From positions 124,001-188,000 of the forward strand of contig NZ_BBQM01000023.1 of NCBI RefSeq assembly GCF_000876015.1: a stretch of DNA of 64,000 nucleotides. Direction: 5' to 3'. The position numbers and the translations under genes were made by a program. Origin of the DNA: Cupriavidus basilensis (GTDB lineage: Bacteria; Pseudomonadota; Gammaproteobacteria; Burkholderiales; Burkholderiaceae). Each line of letters starts with the position of its first letter. Position 1 is the first letter of the stretch. The notes beneath the pieces were generated by a model that saw only the letters and a program-made list of their open reading frames with translations, was not told the DNA's origin and made no database searches. Shown here in pieces: positions 1 to 8,269 of this stretch.

Positions 1-255
1 CGAGACGGCGCATGGCCTCGGGCGAGGCGATTACCGACCGATTTTTTATTGACTGCAAGTACGATATGGCTCTCTCAGAGGCGTCCCGCAAGACCCCGTG
101 TGCCGACGATTCTTCCATAGAGACTCCATGTCTTTCCGGTGGACCAGACGCGCGCGATCGATTCTCGCGCCAGTGGCGTTTTGTCGGCATCGGAAACAGC
201 CAATACCCTGATACAAGATACGGAAATACACGTAGTTGCCCGGGCCGCCAGCCAG
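1..255. other. left edge, no supported gene
   Basis: I see no convincing coding frame here. The short open frames on both strands overlap one another, lack a Shine-Dalgarno sequence and show no recognisable motif. The segment lies downstream of the small minus-strand gene that ends at 256. It could hold the edge of a gene outside the window. Confidence 0.4.
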
Positions 256-486
256 CTATTTGTTGTTTGCCGCGCGCGCATGTTGTATCAGGCGCAGCAA
301 CCAGCCCGCGCACGACTCCACGTACTCGTCAGCTTTTCGCCCCGGGTATCCTGCGCTTAGTTTGATGGTCAATCCTTGCCCATTCAGCCACGCCTCCACG
401 CCCTCCAAAGCTTCGTCATCGTCAAGCATGATTTTCATACTCTCCAGATTCCCGTTGTTCTCTACTATGCCATTGTCAGCATGCAT
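256..486 (-). CDS. small hypothetical protein (76 aa)
   Basis: I do not recognise the family. The start is chosen because GGGAG sits 7 bases before this ATG; an inner ATG at 438 has a poorer spacing. The product is short, acidic at the N-terminal half (a DDDE run near residues 22-25) and ends in a predicted helix rich in Leu, Ile, Ala and Arg. There is no signal peptide or membrane segment, so it should be cytoplasmic. It stands alone, with no operon partner in the window. Function unknown; the good ribosome site and intact frame are the only evidence that it is real. Confidence 0.5.
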   Translation of the reverse strand: MHADNGIVENNGNLESMKIMLDDDEALEGVEAWLNGQGLTIKLSAGYPGRKADEYVESCAGWLLRLIQHARAANNK

Positions 487-605
487 GGTTCGCTCCCAGA
501 TTCATGCCTCCGCATCGATGCGGCGTGAAGTCCAGAGGATCGACGGATCGCACTTCATTTCCCGACAAGATCATGTCGGGAAATGTCGTTGGCGCAAAAC
601 TCCGC

Positions 606-1100
606 TTATGCACGGCCGCGGTACGAACGAAGCAACAGGAACTGCAATAACGATCCCAGCAAGAAAATCCCCAGCCACGCGGCAAGCGCGCCCCGCACGA
701 CGGGGGACTCAGGACCACTCGCCAGGGGATGGCTGACAGGCAACCGCGTCAGCGTCTCATTGATCCCGGGGACTAACAACAGAAAGAAACTGAACGTGAA
801 TGCGAACTGGGACAGGTATCGCCGCGCATGCCCCAGGATTCCTATCCGCGGAACGAATACGCCGCCCAATATCGCAACCAGCGCAACGATGCCCAGTGCG
901 TGGCCGACATTGAAACCGCCTGTGCTGGACAAGCCAAACGATGTGAGTACCGAGACCACCATGCCGGACAAGTAGATCCTGGTGGACAGGTTGGTGCTAT
1001 CCATTTTCTGATATCGGGCGAAGCTATAGAGACCCGCTGCGAAAGTCGCCAGGCTGAGAATGGTGTGACTCGCGCCCAACGCGGAGATGGGATGAGGCAT
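606..1100 (-). CDS. integral membrane protein, unknown function
   Basis: A 164-residue hydrophobic protein with four or five likely membrane helices, near residues 10-28, 43-60, 66-85, 97-112 and 138-158. The start is the ATG at 1100, with AGAAGGAG placed well upstream; the longer frame to 1211 adds a Cys/Arg-rich stretch that does not look natural. I cannot name the family or substrate. It lies directly downstream of the TetR gene on the same strand, and a perfect palindrome at 1207-1220 sits in its promoter region, so it is the likely target of that regulator. A TetR-controlled small membrane protein suggests a stress, solvent or efflux-related role, but that is inference. Confidence 0.7.
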   Translation of the reverse strand: MPHPISALGASHTILSLATFAAGLYSFARYQKMDSTNLSTRIYLSGMVVSVLTSFGLSSTGGFNVGHALGIVALVAILGGVFVPRIGILGHARRYLSQFAFTFSFFLLLVPGINETLTRLPVSHPLASGPESPVVRGALAAWLGIFLLGSLLQFLLLRSYRGRA

Positions 1101-1206
1101 AGGACAATGACTCCTTCTGAAGGTAAGAAAGGCCCCCCGATCGCCGCAACGCGGGCGGCAGCATGGATGAATGCACGGGCGACAATGACGACTTACAAAA
1201 CAAACA

Positions 1207-1220
1207 ACCAACTAGTTGGT
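1207..1220. promoter_or_regulatory. TetR-type operator palindrome (site 1)
   Basis: ACCAACTAGTTGGT is a perfect 14-bp palindrome between the end of the TetR gene and the start of the membrane protein gene, about 107 bases before the latter's ATG. Its right side plus two further bases (ACTAGTTGGTCG) recurs at 1943-1954 ahead of the TetR gene. Short palindromes of this kind are typical TetR-family operators; the assignment is by position and repetition. Confidence 0.65.
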
Positions 1221-1274
1221 CGATACAGCAATTCAAAAATTAGGCGCCGTAGCGCCCGCATGGGTGGTGGATGT

Positions 1275-1862
1275 TCAGCTGACCGCGCTTAAGCGACTTA
1301 TTGCCACTCTCGAAATGGCCTGAAACGACTCCGCATTGCCCAAGGCTCTTGCCGTCAGCATCGCGCCATGTATCGTGGACATGAAGGTCTGAGCCTCAAC
1401 AAACGCGCTGTCGCACAATTTGAACTGAGACCTTGCCACGCCACTGTCCAGAACCGTGGCGATCCAGGTCGTCAAGTCGTTGAAATAACCCCTGACCTGG
1501 TCCGCAATCTCTTGCGGGATCATGGGCAATTCTGTAGCAAGCATGACGCAAATGCACATTGACGATGTGCCATCGCGGATGCATTCGGCCCAATAATTGG
1601 CGTAGGCCATCAATCGTGCCAAGGGATCCTCGATGTTCCGGTCGAGAGCTGCCAATCCTTCCCGAGCCTGCTGCCGGTGCCGCGTGACCACCGTCAGCAC
1701 CAAGTCCGCCTTGCTCGGAAAATGATGATGGATGCTGGGCTTTCCGATGTGCACCAGTTTGGACAGATCCGCATAACTGAACCCGTGATAGCCGCCTGCG
1801 ACAAGCAGTTGCTTCGTGTGCTCTGCAATTTCGGTCGCCCGGGGGGACAGATCAACGCTCAT
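1275..1862 (-). CDS. TetR/AcrR family transcriptional regulator
   Basis: A 195-residue repressor. The N-terminal TetR helix-turn-helix is clear at about residues 8-55, with the typical YADLSKLV...GKPSIHHHFPSKADLV pattern, followed by an all-helical ligand-binding domain. I use the ATG at 1862; a GTG two codons upstream (1868) is also open. Palindromic sites flank the gene: one ahead of it (1943-1954) and one between it and the downstream membrane protein gene (1207-1220). That layout fits self-repression plus control of the neighbour. The ligand is unknown. Confidence 0.9.
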   Translation of the reverse strand: MSVDLSPRATEIAEHTKQLLVAGGYHGFSYADLSKLVHIGKPSIHHHFPSKADLVLTVVTRHRQQAREGLAALDRNIEDPLARLMAYANYWAECIRDGTSSMCICVMLATELPMIPQEIADQVRGYFNDLTTWIATVLDSGVARSQFKLCDSAFVEAQTFMSTIHGAMLTARALGNAESFQAISRVAISRLSAVS

Positions 1863-1942
1863 GGACACTCATCCGAGTTACTTATAAGGCACGCATGGAA
1901 TGTGTCATGCGCGCTTGCTATCTCAACCAACCCAGCCAATCT

Positions 1943-1955
1943 ACTAGTTGGTCGG
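1943..1955. promoter_or_regulatory. TetR-type operator (site 2, autoregulatory)
   Basis: ACTAGTTGGTCGG lies about 80 bases upstream of the TetR start and shares 12 bases with the palindrome at 1207-1222. The left half is less regular here (CCAATCT in place of ACCAACT). It is a plausible autoregulatory site. Confidence 0.5.
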
Positions 1956-2041
1956 TTCCGTGTCAATCCTTCGGATGGCCGTTGTTGATCCATCCCGACC
2001 GGAATGACGTCAAGCGGCCTCCGGGACGTGGCCTTGCGATG

Positions 2042-2662
2042 TCAGGTTCCGTCGCCGGGCAGCGCATCGACTTTCCCCGCCCCACGTCCGGCAAAATGTT
2101 GCGTTACCCACCGCTCGCAAATGTCCCATAGCTCGGGTGCCCCCCTTTTGATGACGGGACCATATCGGGAGATAACCTGCTCAAGCGAGACGCCATTCTC
2201 CGTCCAGGTCCCGCCGCCGGTGAATATGTTGATGAGCAGCGGCTGAAAGCGATCAAGCGCCTTCGCGAACTTCGCGTCCTCAGTCTCAGCACGCTCAAAT
2301 TCCTGCCACAGATCGAGAAACATGTCTCGTTGCGACAGCGGCAAAAGCCCGAACAGCCGTACCGCGGCCTTGAATTCTTGTTCAGCCTGCAATTCTCCAC
2401 GCACCTTCCCGTGAATCGGGAAATCGCCGACGTCAACTTCGACGACGTCATGCAGCAGGAGCATCTGTATCACGCGGTACGCGTTCACAGGCCCATTGGC
2501 ATACTCGCTCAACACCAGTGCGTACATTGCCAGGTGCCATGAGTGCTCGGCGGAATTCTCCTTTCGACTTTTGTCGAGTAGCGGTGATTGCCGCATGACG
2601 GACTTCAACCGATCGATCTCTCTCAGAAAATTCAGTTGCTTCTCCAAGGTCGTCCGCTGCAT
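2042..2662 (-). CDS. HD domain-containing hydrolase (YfbR/5'-nucleotidase-like)
   Basis: A 206-residue metal-dependent phosphohydrolase of the HD superfamily. The metal motif is split as usual: AEHSWH near residue 40 and LLLHDVVEVDVGD near residue 68, followed by a conserved acidic/helical C-terminus. The length and the EHSWH...HDxxE pattern fit the YfbR/YfdR-like group that dephosphorylates deoxynucleoside monophosphates; the substrate is not proven here. The start at 2662 is set by AGAGGAA, about 7 bases upstream; the longer frame to 2743 lacks one. It is monocistronic and cytoplasmic. Confidence 0.85.
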   Translation of the reverse strand: MQRTTLEKQLNFLREIDRLKSVMRQSPLLDKSRKENSAEHSWHLAMYALVLSEYANGPVNAYRVIQMLLLHDVVEVDVGDFPIHGKVRGELQAEQEFKAAVRLFGLLPLSQRDMFLDLWQEFERAETEDAKFAKALDRFQPLLINIFTGGGTWTENGVSLEQVISRYGPVIKRGAPELWDICERWVTQHFAGRGAGKVDALPGDGT

Positions 2663-2972
2663 GATTTTTTCCTCTGAAAGTGAGGTCATAGTATGCAGAA
2701 CAGGTGTCGACCTCCAGAGATACCTTGCCGCTTCTGTCATCACGACGAGGCAACAGCAAGCTCGGCCGCGAACATGGCGGCAGCCTCGTCTATGCGACTG
2801 GCCCCGCGGCCCTCTCCGCGGCGTATGACGAGGTCAACAGCGGCACGACACTCCCGGAGTACCGCTGGGCACGGGCCGGTGACGGCGCAATGCCGGCGGA
2901 GCCACCGGAGGCTCCGCCGGCCAGCGATCCGGCATCGGCCGGGCGAGCATGCAATCGGAATTGCGCCGGACG
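2663..2972. other. intergenic stretch between HD hydrolase and M81 gene
   Basis: About 310 bases with no gene I can support. It holds the promoter of the HD hydrolase at its left end and a strong hairpin (2892-2921) that follows the M81 peptidase gene. Short frames on both strands overlap and look like noise. Confidence 0.5.
2892..2921 (-). terminator. hairpin downstream of M81 gene
   Basis: GCCGGCGGAGCC and GGCTCCGCCGGC form perfect 12-bp arms around a 6-base loop, about 50 bases after the M81 stop codon. No T-tract follows on the minus strand, so it may act as a 3'-end stabiliser or a weak intrinsic terminator. Confidence 0.55.
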
Positions 2973-4487
2973 TCAGCCGCCGAACGGCTGGCCCATTGGC
3001 TTGAGGCGGATGCCGGGCGCCAGGCGCGTCCAGGGCAGATCGGCCGGATCGGCGGTCATCGGCCCGGGGGCCTTTGCCACCAGCACCGCGTGCGCGATGC
3101 CCTGGAAGTCCGCGCGAAAATGGACCGAGCTCTTGTTCACCAGGATCTTCATCACCTCGGGCTCGACGCCGCCAACGCGATAGAGATTGCGGTCGAGCAT
3201 CTGTGCCTTGCCGCCGCTGACCACGACCTGCACGCCTTCGATGCCCAGCAGCGCCACGGGCCCGACATCGGCCTGCATGCCGTGCATCATCGGGCCGCCA
3301 AAACGGCACACGCCGTCCGACAGCCTCAGCACCTCGAAGCGCGCCTGCAGCGGCTCGTCGCCGGGCACGCCCGACACGCCACCAAGCGCCGCGTCGACCA
3401 TCGCACCCACGCCTGCGCGATGCGCGGCCGCTGCCACCGCCGGATCCCAGATCAGCCCGATGGCCGCGCCCCGCGCGCCGTTGCGCAGCAGCGCGCGCAG
3501 CATGCCCATCGTGTTGGAATCGCCGCCGGCGCCGGGGTTATCCTGGGTATCGGCGATGACCACCGGACGCGTGGCCCCCTCCGCCATGCGCATGGCTTCG
3601 CGCACCGCGTCGTCAGGCGAGAGGAACGGTACCTCCCAGGCAGACTCCTCGGCCAGCATCCTGTCGTAGAGCGCCTGCACGGCGGCTTCGGCGGCGGCGT
3701 CATCCTCGCCATAGCCCCAGATCACAGGTCCGCACTCGGGAAAGTCGGCCGCCGGGAAGCCCGGCGTGAACGACAGCGACGCCACTGCGCCGGACTCCAG
3801 TTCGGCCAGCGCCGCGTACAAGCCGCGTGCCGGCTCCAGCATCGTGCACATGCCGTTGATGGGAATCAGGAACGGCAGGCGGCGGGCGGCAGCGCGCCAG
3901 CGGCGCGGGCCGGCCAGCAAGGTCTTCAGCAGTGCCGCGGCGCGCCCGCCGGTTTCCGCCATGTCGACGTGCGGATACGTGCGGTAGGCCACCAGCGCAT
4001 CCGCGGCATCGAGCATGCGTTGCGTGACGTTGGCGTGGAGGTCGAGCGACGCCACCAGCGGCACGTCCGGGCCGATCACGTCGCGCAGCCGTGCCAGCAG
4101 TTCGCCTTCGCCATCGTCGGCATGCTCGGCCACCATCGCGCCATGCAGGTCCAGGTAAATGGCATCGAAGCCGCCCGCGCGGGCGGCCGCGACGATCTCG
4201 CCCGCGATGCGCTCGAACGCATCCTCGGTCACGTGCGCCGACGGACTTGCGCCGGCCCAGATCACCGGGCTCAGGGACCAGCCATTGCGCTGCGCGGCCT
4301 GGATGAAGCCACCGGCGGGGATATTCACATCGCGCAGCGCCAGCACGTCGTTGCCGCGCGCCAAGGCCGGAAAGCCCTCGCCGCGCTCGAAACTGGCGTA
4401 GGTGGCCTTGGACGGCGCGAACGTATTGGTTTCGTGTTGGAAACCGGCAATCAGGATCTGGGGTACCACAGGACTCTCCATCTTCAT
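2973..4487 (-). CDS. M81 family metallopeptidase (MlrC-like)
   Basis: A 504-residue protein of the M81/MlrC family, named after microcystinase, whose members are zinc peptidases or hydrolases of small modified peptides. The family N-terminus GFQHETNTFAP is at about residues 12-22, a LDLHGAMV motif at about 110, and a TQDNPGAGGDSNTMG motif near 305, all expected in an MlrC N-domain plus C-domain. It starts 8 bases after the stop of the MFS transporter gene, so the two form an operon: import of a compound, then its hydrolysis. The divergent LysR gene at 5955 probably controls both. The substrate is unknown; toxin degradation should not be assumed. Confidence 0.9.
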   Translation of the reverse strand: MKMESPVVPQILIAGFQHETNTFAPSKATYASFERGEGFPALARGNDVLALRDVNIPAGGFIQAAQRNGWSLSPVIWAGASPSAHVTEDAFERIAGEIVAAARAGGFDAIYLDLHGAMVAEHADDGEGELLARLRDVIGPDVPLVASLDLHANVTQRMLDAADALVAYRTYPHVDMAETGGRAAALLKTLLAGPRRWRAAARRLPFLIPINGMCTMLEPARGLYAALAELESGAVASLSFTPGFPAADFPECGPVIWGYGEDDAAAEAAVQALYDRMLAEESAWEVPFLSPDDAVREAMRMAEGATRPVVIADTQDNPGAGGDSNTMGMLRALLRNGARGAAIGLIWDPAVAAAAHRAGVGAMVDAALGGVSGVPGDEPLQARFEVLRLSDGVCRFGGPMMHGMQADVGPVALLGIEGVQVVVSGGKAQMLDRNLYRVGGVEPEVMKILVNKSSVHFRADFQGIAHAVLVAKAPGPMTADPADLPWTRLAPGIRLKPMGQPFGG

Positions 4488-4495
4488 GGTTATCT

Positions 4496-5815
4496 TCAGG
4501 CCGTCGCCGGGCTGCCTTGCGGCGCGGGCATGCGGTTGGCCACCAACGTCACCGCGCCGGCCACCAGCAGGGCCACCATCACCAGCAGGCCGGCCTGCAT
4601 GCTGCCCGTGGCCGTGCGCACCCAGCCGATGATGGTCGGGCTCAGGAAGCCGCCGATCAGGCCTATCGTGTTGATGAGCGCGATGCCGCCGGCCGCGGCG
4701 TCGCCCTTCAGGTACTGGGACGGAATGGCCCAGAACACCGTGTAGGCCGCCCACATCATCGCCGTGGCAATCGTCATGCAGGACAGCGACACCGCCAGGT
4801 TGCCACTGGACAGCGTGGCCACGGCCAGCGCCACGGCGCCGATGAATGCGGGCACCGCGCTATGCAGGCGACGCTCGCCGCGCCGGTCCGAGCGCCGGCC
4901 GATGACGACCATGGCAATGGCGGCCGCGATATACGGGATCATCGAATACAGGCCGATCTTCATCGTGTCGGTAACGCCATCTGCCTTGAGAATGGAAGGC
5001 AGCCAGAAGCTCACCGCGTAGATGCCGCAGATCATCGTGAAGTAGGCGAAGGCCAGCAGGTAGACGCGCGGGTCGCGCGCCACCTGGCCGAACGAGTGGT
5101 GGCCTGCGCCGGGCGTGTGCAGCTCGGCGGCGAGCATGCGCTTTTCCTCGTCGGTCAGCCATTTGGCATCGGCCGGGCGATCTGCCAGCACGCGCAGGGC
5201 CAACACGCCCAGCAGCACGCACGGAAGCCCTTCCACCAGGAACATCCATTGCCAGCCTTCCAGGCCATGCGTGCCGGACAGTCCGGTCATCAGCCACGTC
5301 GACAGCGGCGAGCCGAAGATGCCGCCGAGCGGCCCGGCCAGCATCACGATGGCCATCACGCGCGCCATGCGCTGCTGCCCGTACCAGTACGTCAGGTAGA
5401 AAATCATGCCGGGCGCGAAGCCGGCCTCGAACACGCCGAGCAGAAAGCGCATCACGTAGAACGTGGTTTCGTCGCGGACGAACAGCATGCAGGCCGACGT
5501 CAGGCCCCAGAGCACCAGAATGCGGCTGATGGTCTTGCGCGCACCAATACGGGGAAGCAGCAGGTTGCTGGGGATTTCGAACAGCACGTAGCCGAAGAAG
5601 AAAATGCCGGCGCCCAGCCCGTACACGGCGTCGGAAAAGCCCAGGTCGCCCTGCATCTGCAGCTTGGCGAACCCGATGTTGACGCGGTCCAGGTAGGCAA
5701 AGGTGTAGCAAAGCAGCAGGAATGGCAGCAGGCGCCAGTTCAGCTTGCGGTACAGGGCCTGCTGCGCGGCGCTGTCGTGCGCCGGCGTGGTGCGTGGGGG
5801 CAGTGTGGCAGTCAT
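4496..5815 (-). CDS. MFS transporter (anion:cation symporter family)
   Basis: A 439-residue major facilitator with 12 predicted helices. The N-terminus has the ACS-family signature YLDRVNIGFA at about residues 42-51, followed by FEIPSNLLL and RFLLGVFEAGFAPG, as in phthalate, glucarate or tartrate permeases. These proteins usually import organic anions with protons or sodium. It is first in a two-gene operon with the M81 hydrolase and reads away from a LysR regulator 139 bases upstream. A GGGA sequence lies about 8 bases before the ATG. The exact substrate is unknown. Confidence 0.9.
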   Translation of the reverse strand: MTATLPPRTTPAHDSAAQQALYRKLNWRLLPFLLLCYTFAYLDRVNIGFAKLQMQGDLGFSDAVYGLGAGIFFFGYVLFEIPSNLLLPRIGARKTISRILVLWGLTSACMLFVRDETTFYVMRFLLGVFEAGFAPGMIFYLTYWYGQQRMARVMAIVMLAGPLGGIFGSPLSTWLMTGLSGTHGLEGWQWMFLVEGLPCVLLGVLALRVLADRPADAKWLTDEEKRMLAAELHTPGAGHHSFGQVARDPRVYLLAFAYFTMICGIYAVSFWLPSILKADGVTDTMKIGLYSMIPYIAAAIAMVVIGRRSDRRGERRLHSAVPAFIGAVALAVATLSSGNLAVSLSCMTIATAMMWAAYTVFWAIPSQYLKGDAAAGGIALINTIGLIGGFLSPTIIGWVRTATGSMQAGLLVMVALLVAGAVTLVANRMPAPQGSPATA

Positions 5816-5934
5816 ACGATTTTTCCCGTGGTCGTTCGTGGATGCGATGAACGTTGTGCTGGCGCTGTGTTTTAGTTTTCAAGCATCGTGAGTTAGACAA
5901 AACGACATAGCAAGAGCAACTTAAGTCGGTTATC

Positions 5935-5951
5935 GTTGCCTATTCAGCAAC
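5935..5951. promoter_or_regulatory. possible LysR binding dyad
   Basis: GTTGC and GCAAC form a 5-bp dyad around 7 bases, in the gap between the MFS operon and the divergent LysR gene, 3 bases before the latter's ATG. It resembles a short LysR-type recognition half but is too brief to be sure. Confidence 0.25.
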
Positions 5952-5954
5952 ACG

Positions 5955-6938
5955 ATGCATCAGGCGGACGTCGATATGCGAGAACTGAACCAACGCAGGC
6001 TGCGTTATTTCCACGAGGTGCTCACGCACGGATCGATCCGGGGCGCGGCCGACAGCATCAACACGTCGCCCTCGGTCGTCACGCGCCAGATTCGCCTGCT
6101 GGAAGAGGAAGTGGGCGCGCCACTATTCGACCGCCACGCACGCGGCGTGCAGCCTACCGAAGTGGCTCTGCATCTGCTCGAATACTGGCGGGGGTGCCGC
6201 GCGCAGCAGGAGCTGTTCGAAGACCGCCTGCAGGCATTGCGCGGCCTGCAGCACGGCCAGGTACGCATTGCCACGAGCGAAGGCTACGTCGATGGCTTGA
6301 TGGACGAAGTGCTGACCGACTTCTGCGCGCAGTATCCGCGGCTCGATGTCACGGTGGATGTCCTGCCCGTCAACAACGTGCTGCAGGAGGTGGCGGAAAG
6401 CCGGGCGCATCTCGGCCTGGCCTACAACCCGCCCTCGCATGCCGACGTGCGCTGGGTGGCCACGTCGTCGCAGCCGGTGGTACTGCTGGTCCATGCCGAA
6501 CATCCACTGGCACTGCGCGGCACGAATGTCGATGTGCGGGAACTGGCCGACTATCCGCTGGCGATGATGCCGCCGGCGTTCGGGCTCGGGCAGATCGTGC
6601 AGATGCTGGCGTATGCCGAGAACATCCAGATCCGTCCCACGCTGACCACCAATTCACTGGCCGTGCTGCGGCACTTCGTCAAGCGCCATCACGGCATCAC
6701 GCTGATCGGCGCGTTTGCCGCCTATCGCGAACTGGCCTCGGGCGAACTGGTGACACTACCGATTGCCCATCCGCTGTTCGAGGCTGCCAAGGCACGGTTG
6801 CTGGTGAAAACGGGAAGGCCGCTGGGCATGGCGGCGGACACGCTGCTGGACCACATCCTGCGCGACATGTCGATGTTCGCGGCCCCGGCGCCGCGCGGGC
6901 GCGGACGATCCACGGCGCGCAAGTCGTCCCGAGCGTAA
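5955..6938 (+). CDS. LysR family transcriptional regulator
   Basis: A 327-residue LysR protein. The N-terminal winged helix (about residues 10-67) has the sequence pattern LRYFHEVLTHGSIRGAAD...PSVVTRQIRLLEEEVG. The effector domain follows from about residue 95 and ends in a basic, Arg/Ser-rich tail. An inner ATG at 5976 gives a more typical N-terminus and may be the real start. It is divergent from the MFS-M81 operon, its probable target. It resembles the convergent LysR at 7201-8145 (GSIRGAAD versus GSVRGAAD, VVTRQIRLLE versus VVSRQIQLLE), so the pair may have arisen by duplication. Confidence 0.9.
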   Translation: MHQADVDMRELNQRRLRYFHEVLTHGSIRGAADSINTSPSVVTRQIRLLEEEVGAPLFDRHARGVQPTEVALHLLEYWRGCRAQQELFEDRLQALRGLQHGQVRIATSEGYVDGLMDEVLTDFCAQYPRLDVTVDVLPVNNVLQEVAESRAHLGLAYNPPSHADVRWVATSSQPVVLLVHAEHPLALRGTNVDVRELADYPLAMMPPAFGLGQIVQMLAYAENIQIRPTLTTNSLAVLRHFVKRHHGITLIGAFAAYRELASGELVTLPIAHPLFEAAKARLLVKTGRPLGMAADTLLDHILRDMSMFAAPAPRGRGRSTARKSSRA

Positions 6939-7211
6939 GAAAGCTCGGGAGCCAGCCTCGAAGACACGCGATGCGGACGTCAGCTCGCCACGCCCTGCCG
7001 CCACGTCCCGACGCGCGACGAACTTGTCCCAGCGGTGTACCAGCAGGAAGTCACCGCGCTGCTCGAGGCAGCCGATCGGATGGCCGATCCTCCGCCCGGT
7101 GGTTTGCGGCGCAATGCGCGAGACGACGACGGGAGGCTTGACAGAGAAGCCATCGGGACCATCTGCACGCTGCTCGTCGACCTCATCGATAAGCGCCTCC
7201 TCAGGTCCTGA
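6939..7211 (+). pseudogene. possible gene remnant between two LysR genes
   Basis: After the LysR stop the same frame stays open to a TGA at 7209-7211. Its last ~58 codons look coding: third positions are mostly G or C and the translation ends in a plausible amphipathic helix (IGTICTLLVDLIDKRLL). There is no ATG; a GTG at 7035 is the only reasonable start and lacks a ribosome site. The end overlaps the stop of the opposing LysR gene by 11 bases. I read it as the 3' remnant of an unknown gene, or chance. Confidence 0.25.
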
Positions 7212-8145
7212 CTCTCCTCGCGGACCTTGCGACAGCCGGTGCATCCAGCGCAGCCCCAACGAGCTCCTGCATGCGACGGGCTGCCGCGGTCTGGATCCGC
7301 TCGGCTCGCACGATCACGCGCATCTTGGCGGATTCGAGCGCGGCGTTGGTGGTGCGAATCGCAACGAGGTCGCCGCGTGCGATTTCGCTGGCCGCGGCTC
7401 CCGCGGACAGAAAGGTCAAGCCCAGCCGCTTCATCACGAACCGCTTCAGCAACTCGATCGAACTGCTGGTGAGCGTCGGCGCAAGCTGAAGATTCTCCGC
7501 GAACTCGGCCAACCGGATCAACTGATGCAAGCCAAAACCCGGGCCCATCGTCGCCAGCGAGTAGCGGCTCGCGTCCTGCAATGACGGGGTTGCACGACGC
7601 CGTGCCAGCGGATGGTCGGGCCAGGCAATGATGCAGACCGGCTGGCTTTGCTCCCGCACGATCTGAACCTCCGGATGCGCCGGCGGATTCATGGCGATAC
7701 CCAGGTGCGCTTCGTCGCTGGCGACTTTCCGCACTGCCTCCGCTGCGCTCGCCAGTTCGACGTTGACCTGCACCCCGGGATACTGCTGGCCGAACGTATC
7801 GACGATGCCGTTCATCAGCAGATCCATATACCCCTCTCCGGCCACCACGTTCAACGTGCCACGCCGCAGCCCGGCAAGGTCGTCGATACGCTCCCGCAGC
7901 GCCTCTTCGCTCGCCATGCGATTGCGGCAATGCGCGATGACCAGCGCAGCCGCCTCGGTGGCAATGATCCCTCGGCCTTTGCGCTCAAACAGCGCCACCC
8001 CCAGATCCTGTTCCAGCAACTGGATCTGCCGGCTGACCACGGACGGCTCAACGTTGAGCCTGTCCGCAGCGCCCCGCACCGATCCGCACATGGCGGCTTC
8101 GTAGAAATATCCCAGCCGCTTTTCATTCAGCGTTCCCGCAGTCAT
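7201..8145 (-). CDS. LysR family transcriptional regulator
   Basis: A 314-residue LysR protein with its DNA-binding domain at about residues 5-65 (LGYFYEAAMCGSVRGAAD, then EPSVVSRQIQLLEQDLG) and an effector domain beyond residue 90. I start at the ATG 8145; the longer frame to 8271 adds a Cys-rich stretch that crosses the divergent promoter. It faces the M20 amidohydrolase and Bug genes across 124 bases and is their likely regulator. It is convergent with, and related to, the LysR gene at 5955. Confidence 0.9.
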   Translation of the reverse strand: MTAGTLNEKRLGYFYEAAMCGSVRGAADRLNVEPSVVSRQIQLLEQDLGVALFERKGRGIIATEAAALVIAHCRNRMASEEALRERIDDLAGLRRGTLNVVAGEGYMDLLMNGIVDTFGQQYPGVQVNVELASAAEAVRKVASDEAHLGIAMNPPAHPEVQIVREQSQPVCIIAWPDHPLARRRATPSLQDASRYSLATMGPGFGLHQLIRLAEFAENLQLAPTLTSSSIELLKRFVMKRLGLTFLSAGAAASEIARGDLVAIRTTNAALESAKMRVIVRAERIQTAAARRMQELVGAALDAPAVARSARRVRT

Positions 8146-8269
8146 TGCGCCGACCTCTACTGTTGACTTTAGAGCAACGAAACTCACCGAAATCATACAT
8201 TGATCGCACGGTCCGTTGCACCGATGATGCTGTACACAACAGCGGCCATCGAATGCAGAAGGAAATGCC

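Noticed and set aside
2973..4487. microcystin-degrading MlrC with mlrA/B/D neighbours
   Set aside because: Only the family is shared; no mlrA, mlrB or mlrD-type gene set is present, so a toxin-degradation role is not supported.
2949..4745. 598-codon plus-strand open frame
   Set aside because: Antisense to the M81 gene; composition dominated by Arg, His, Ala and Gly.
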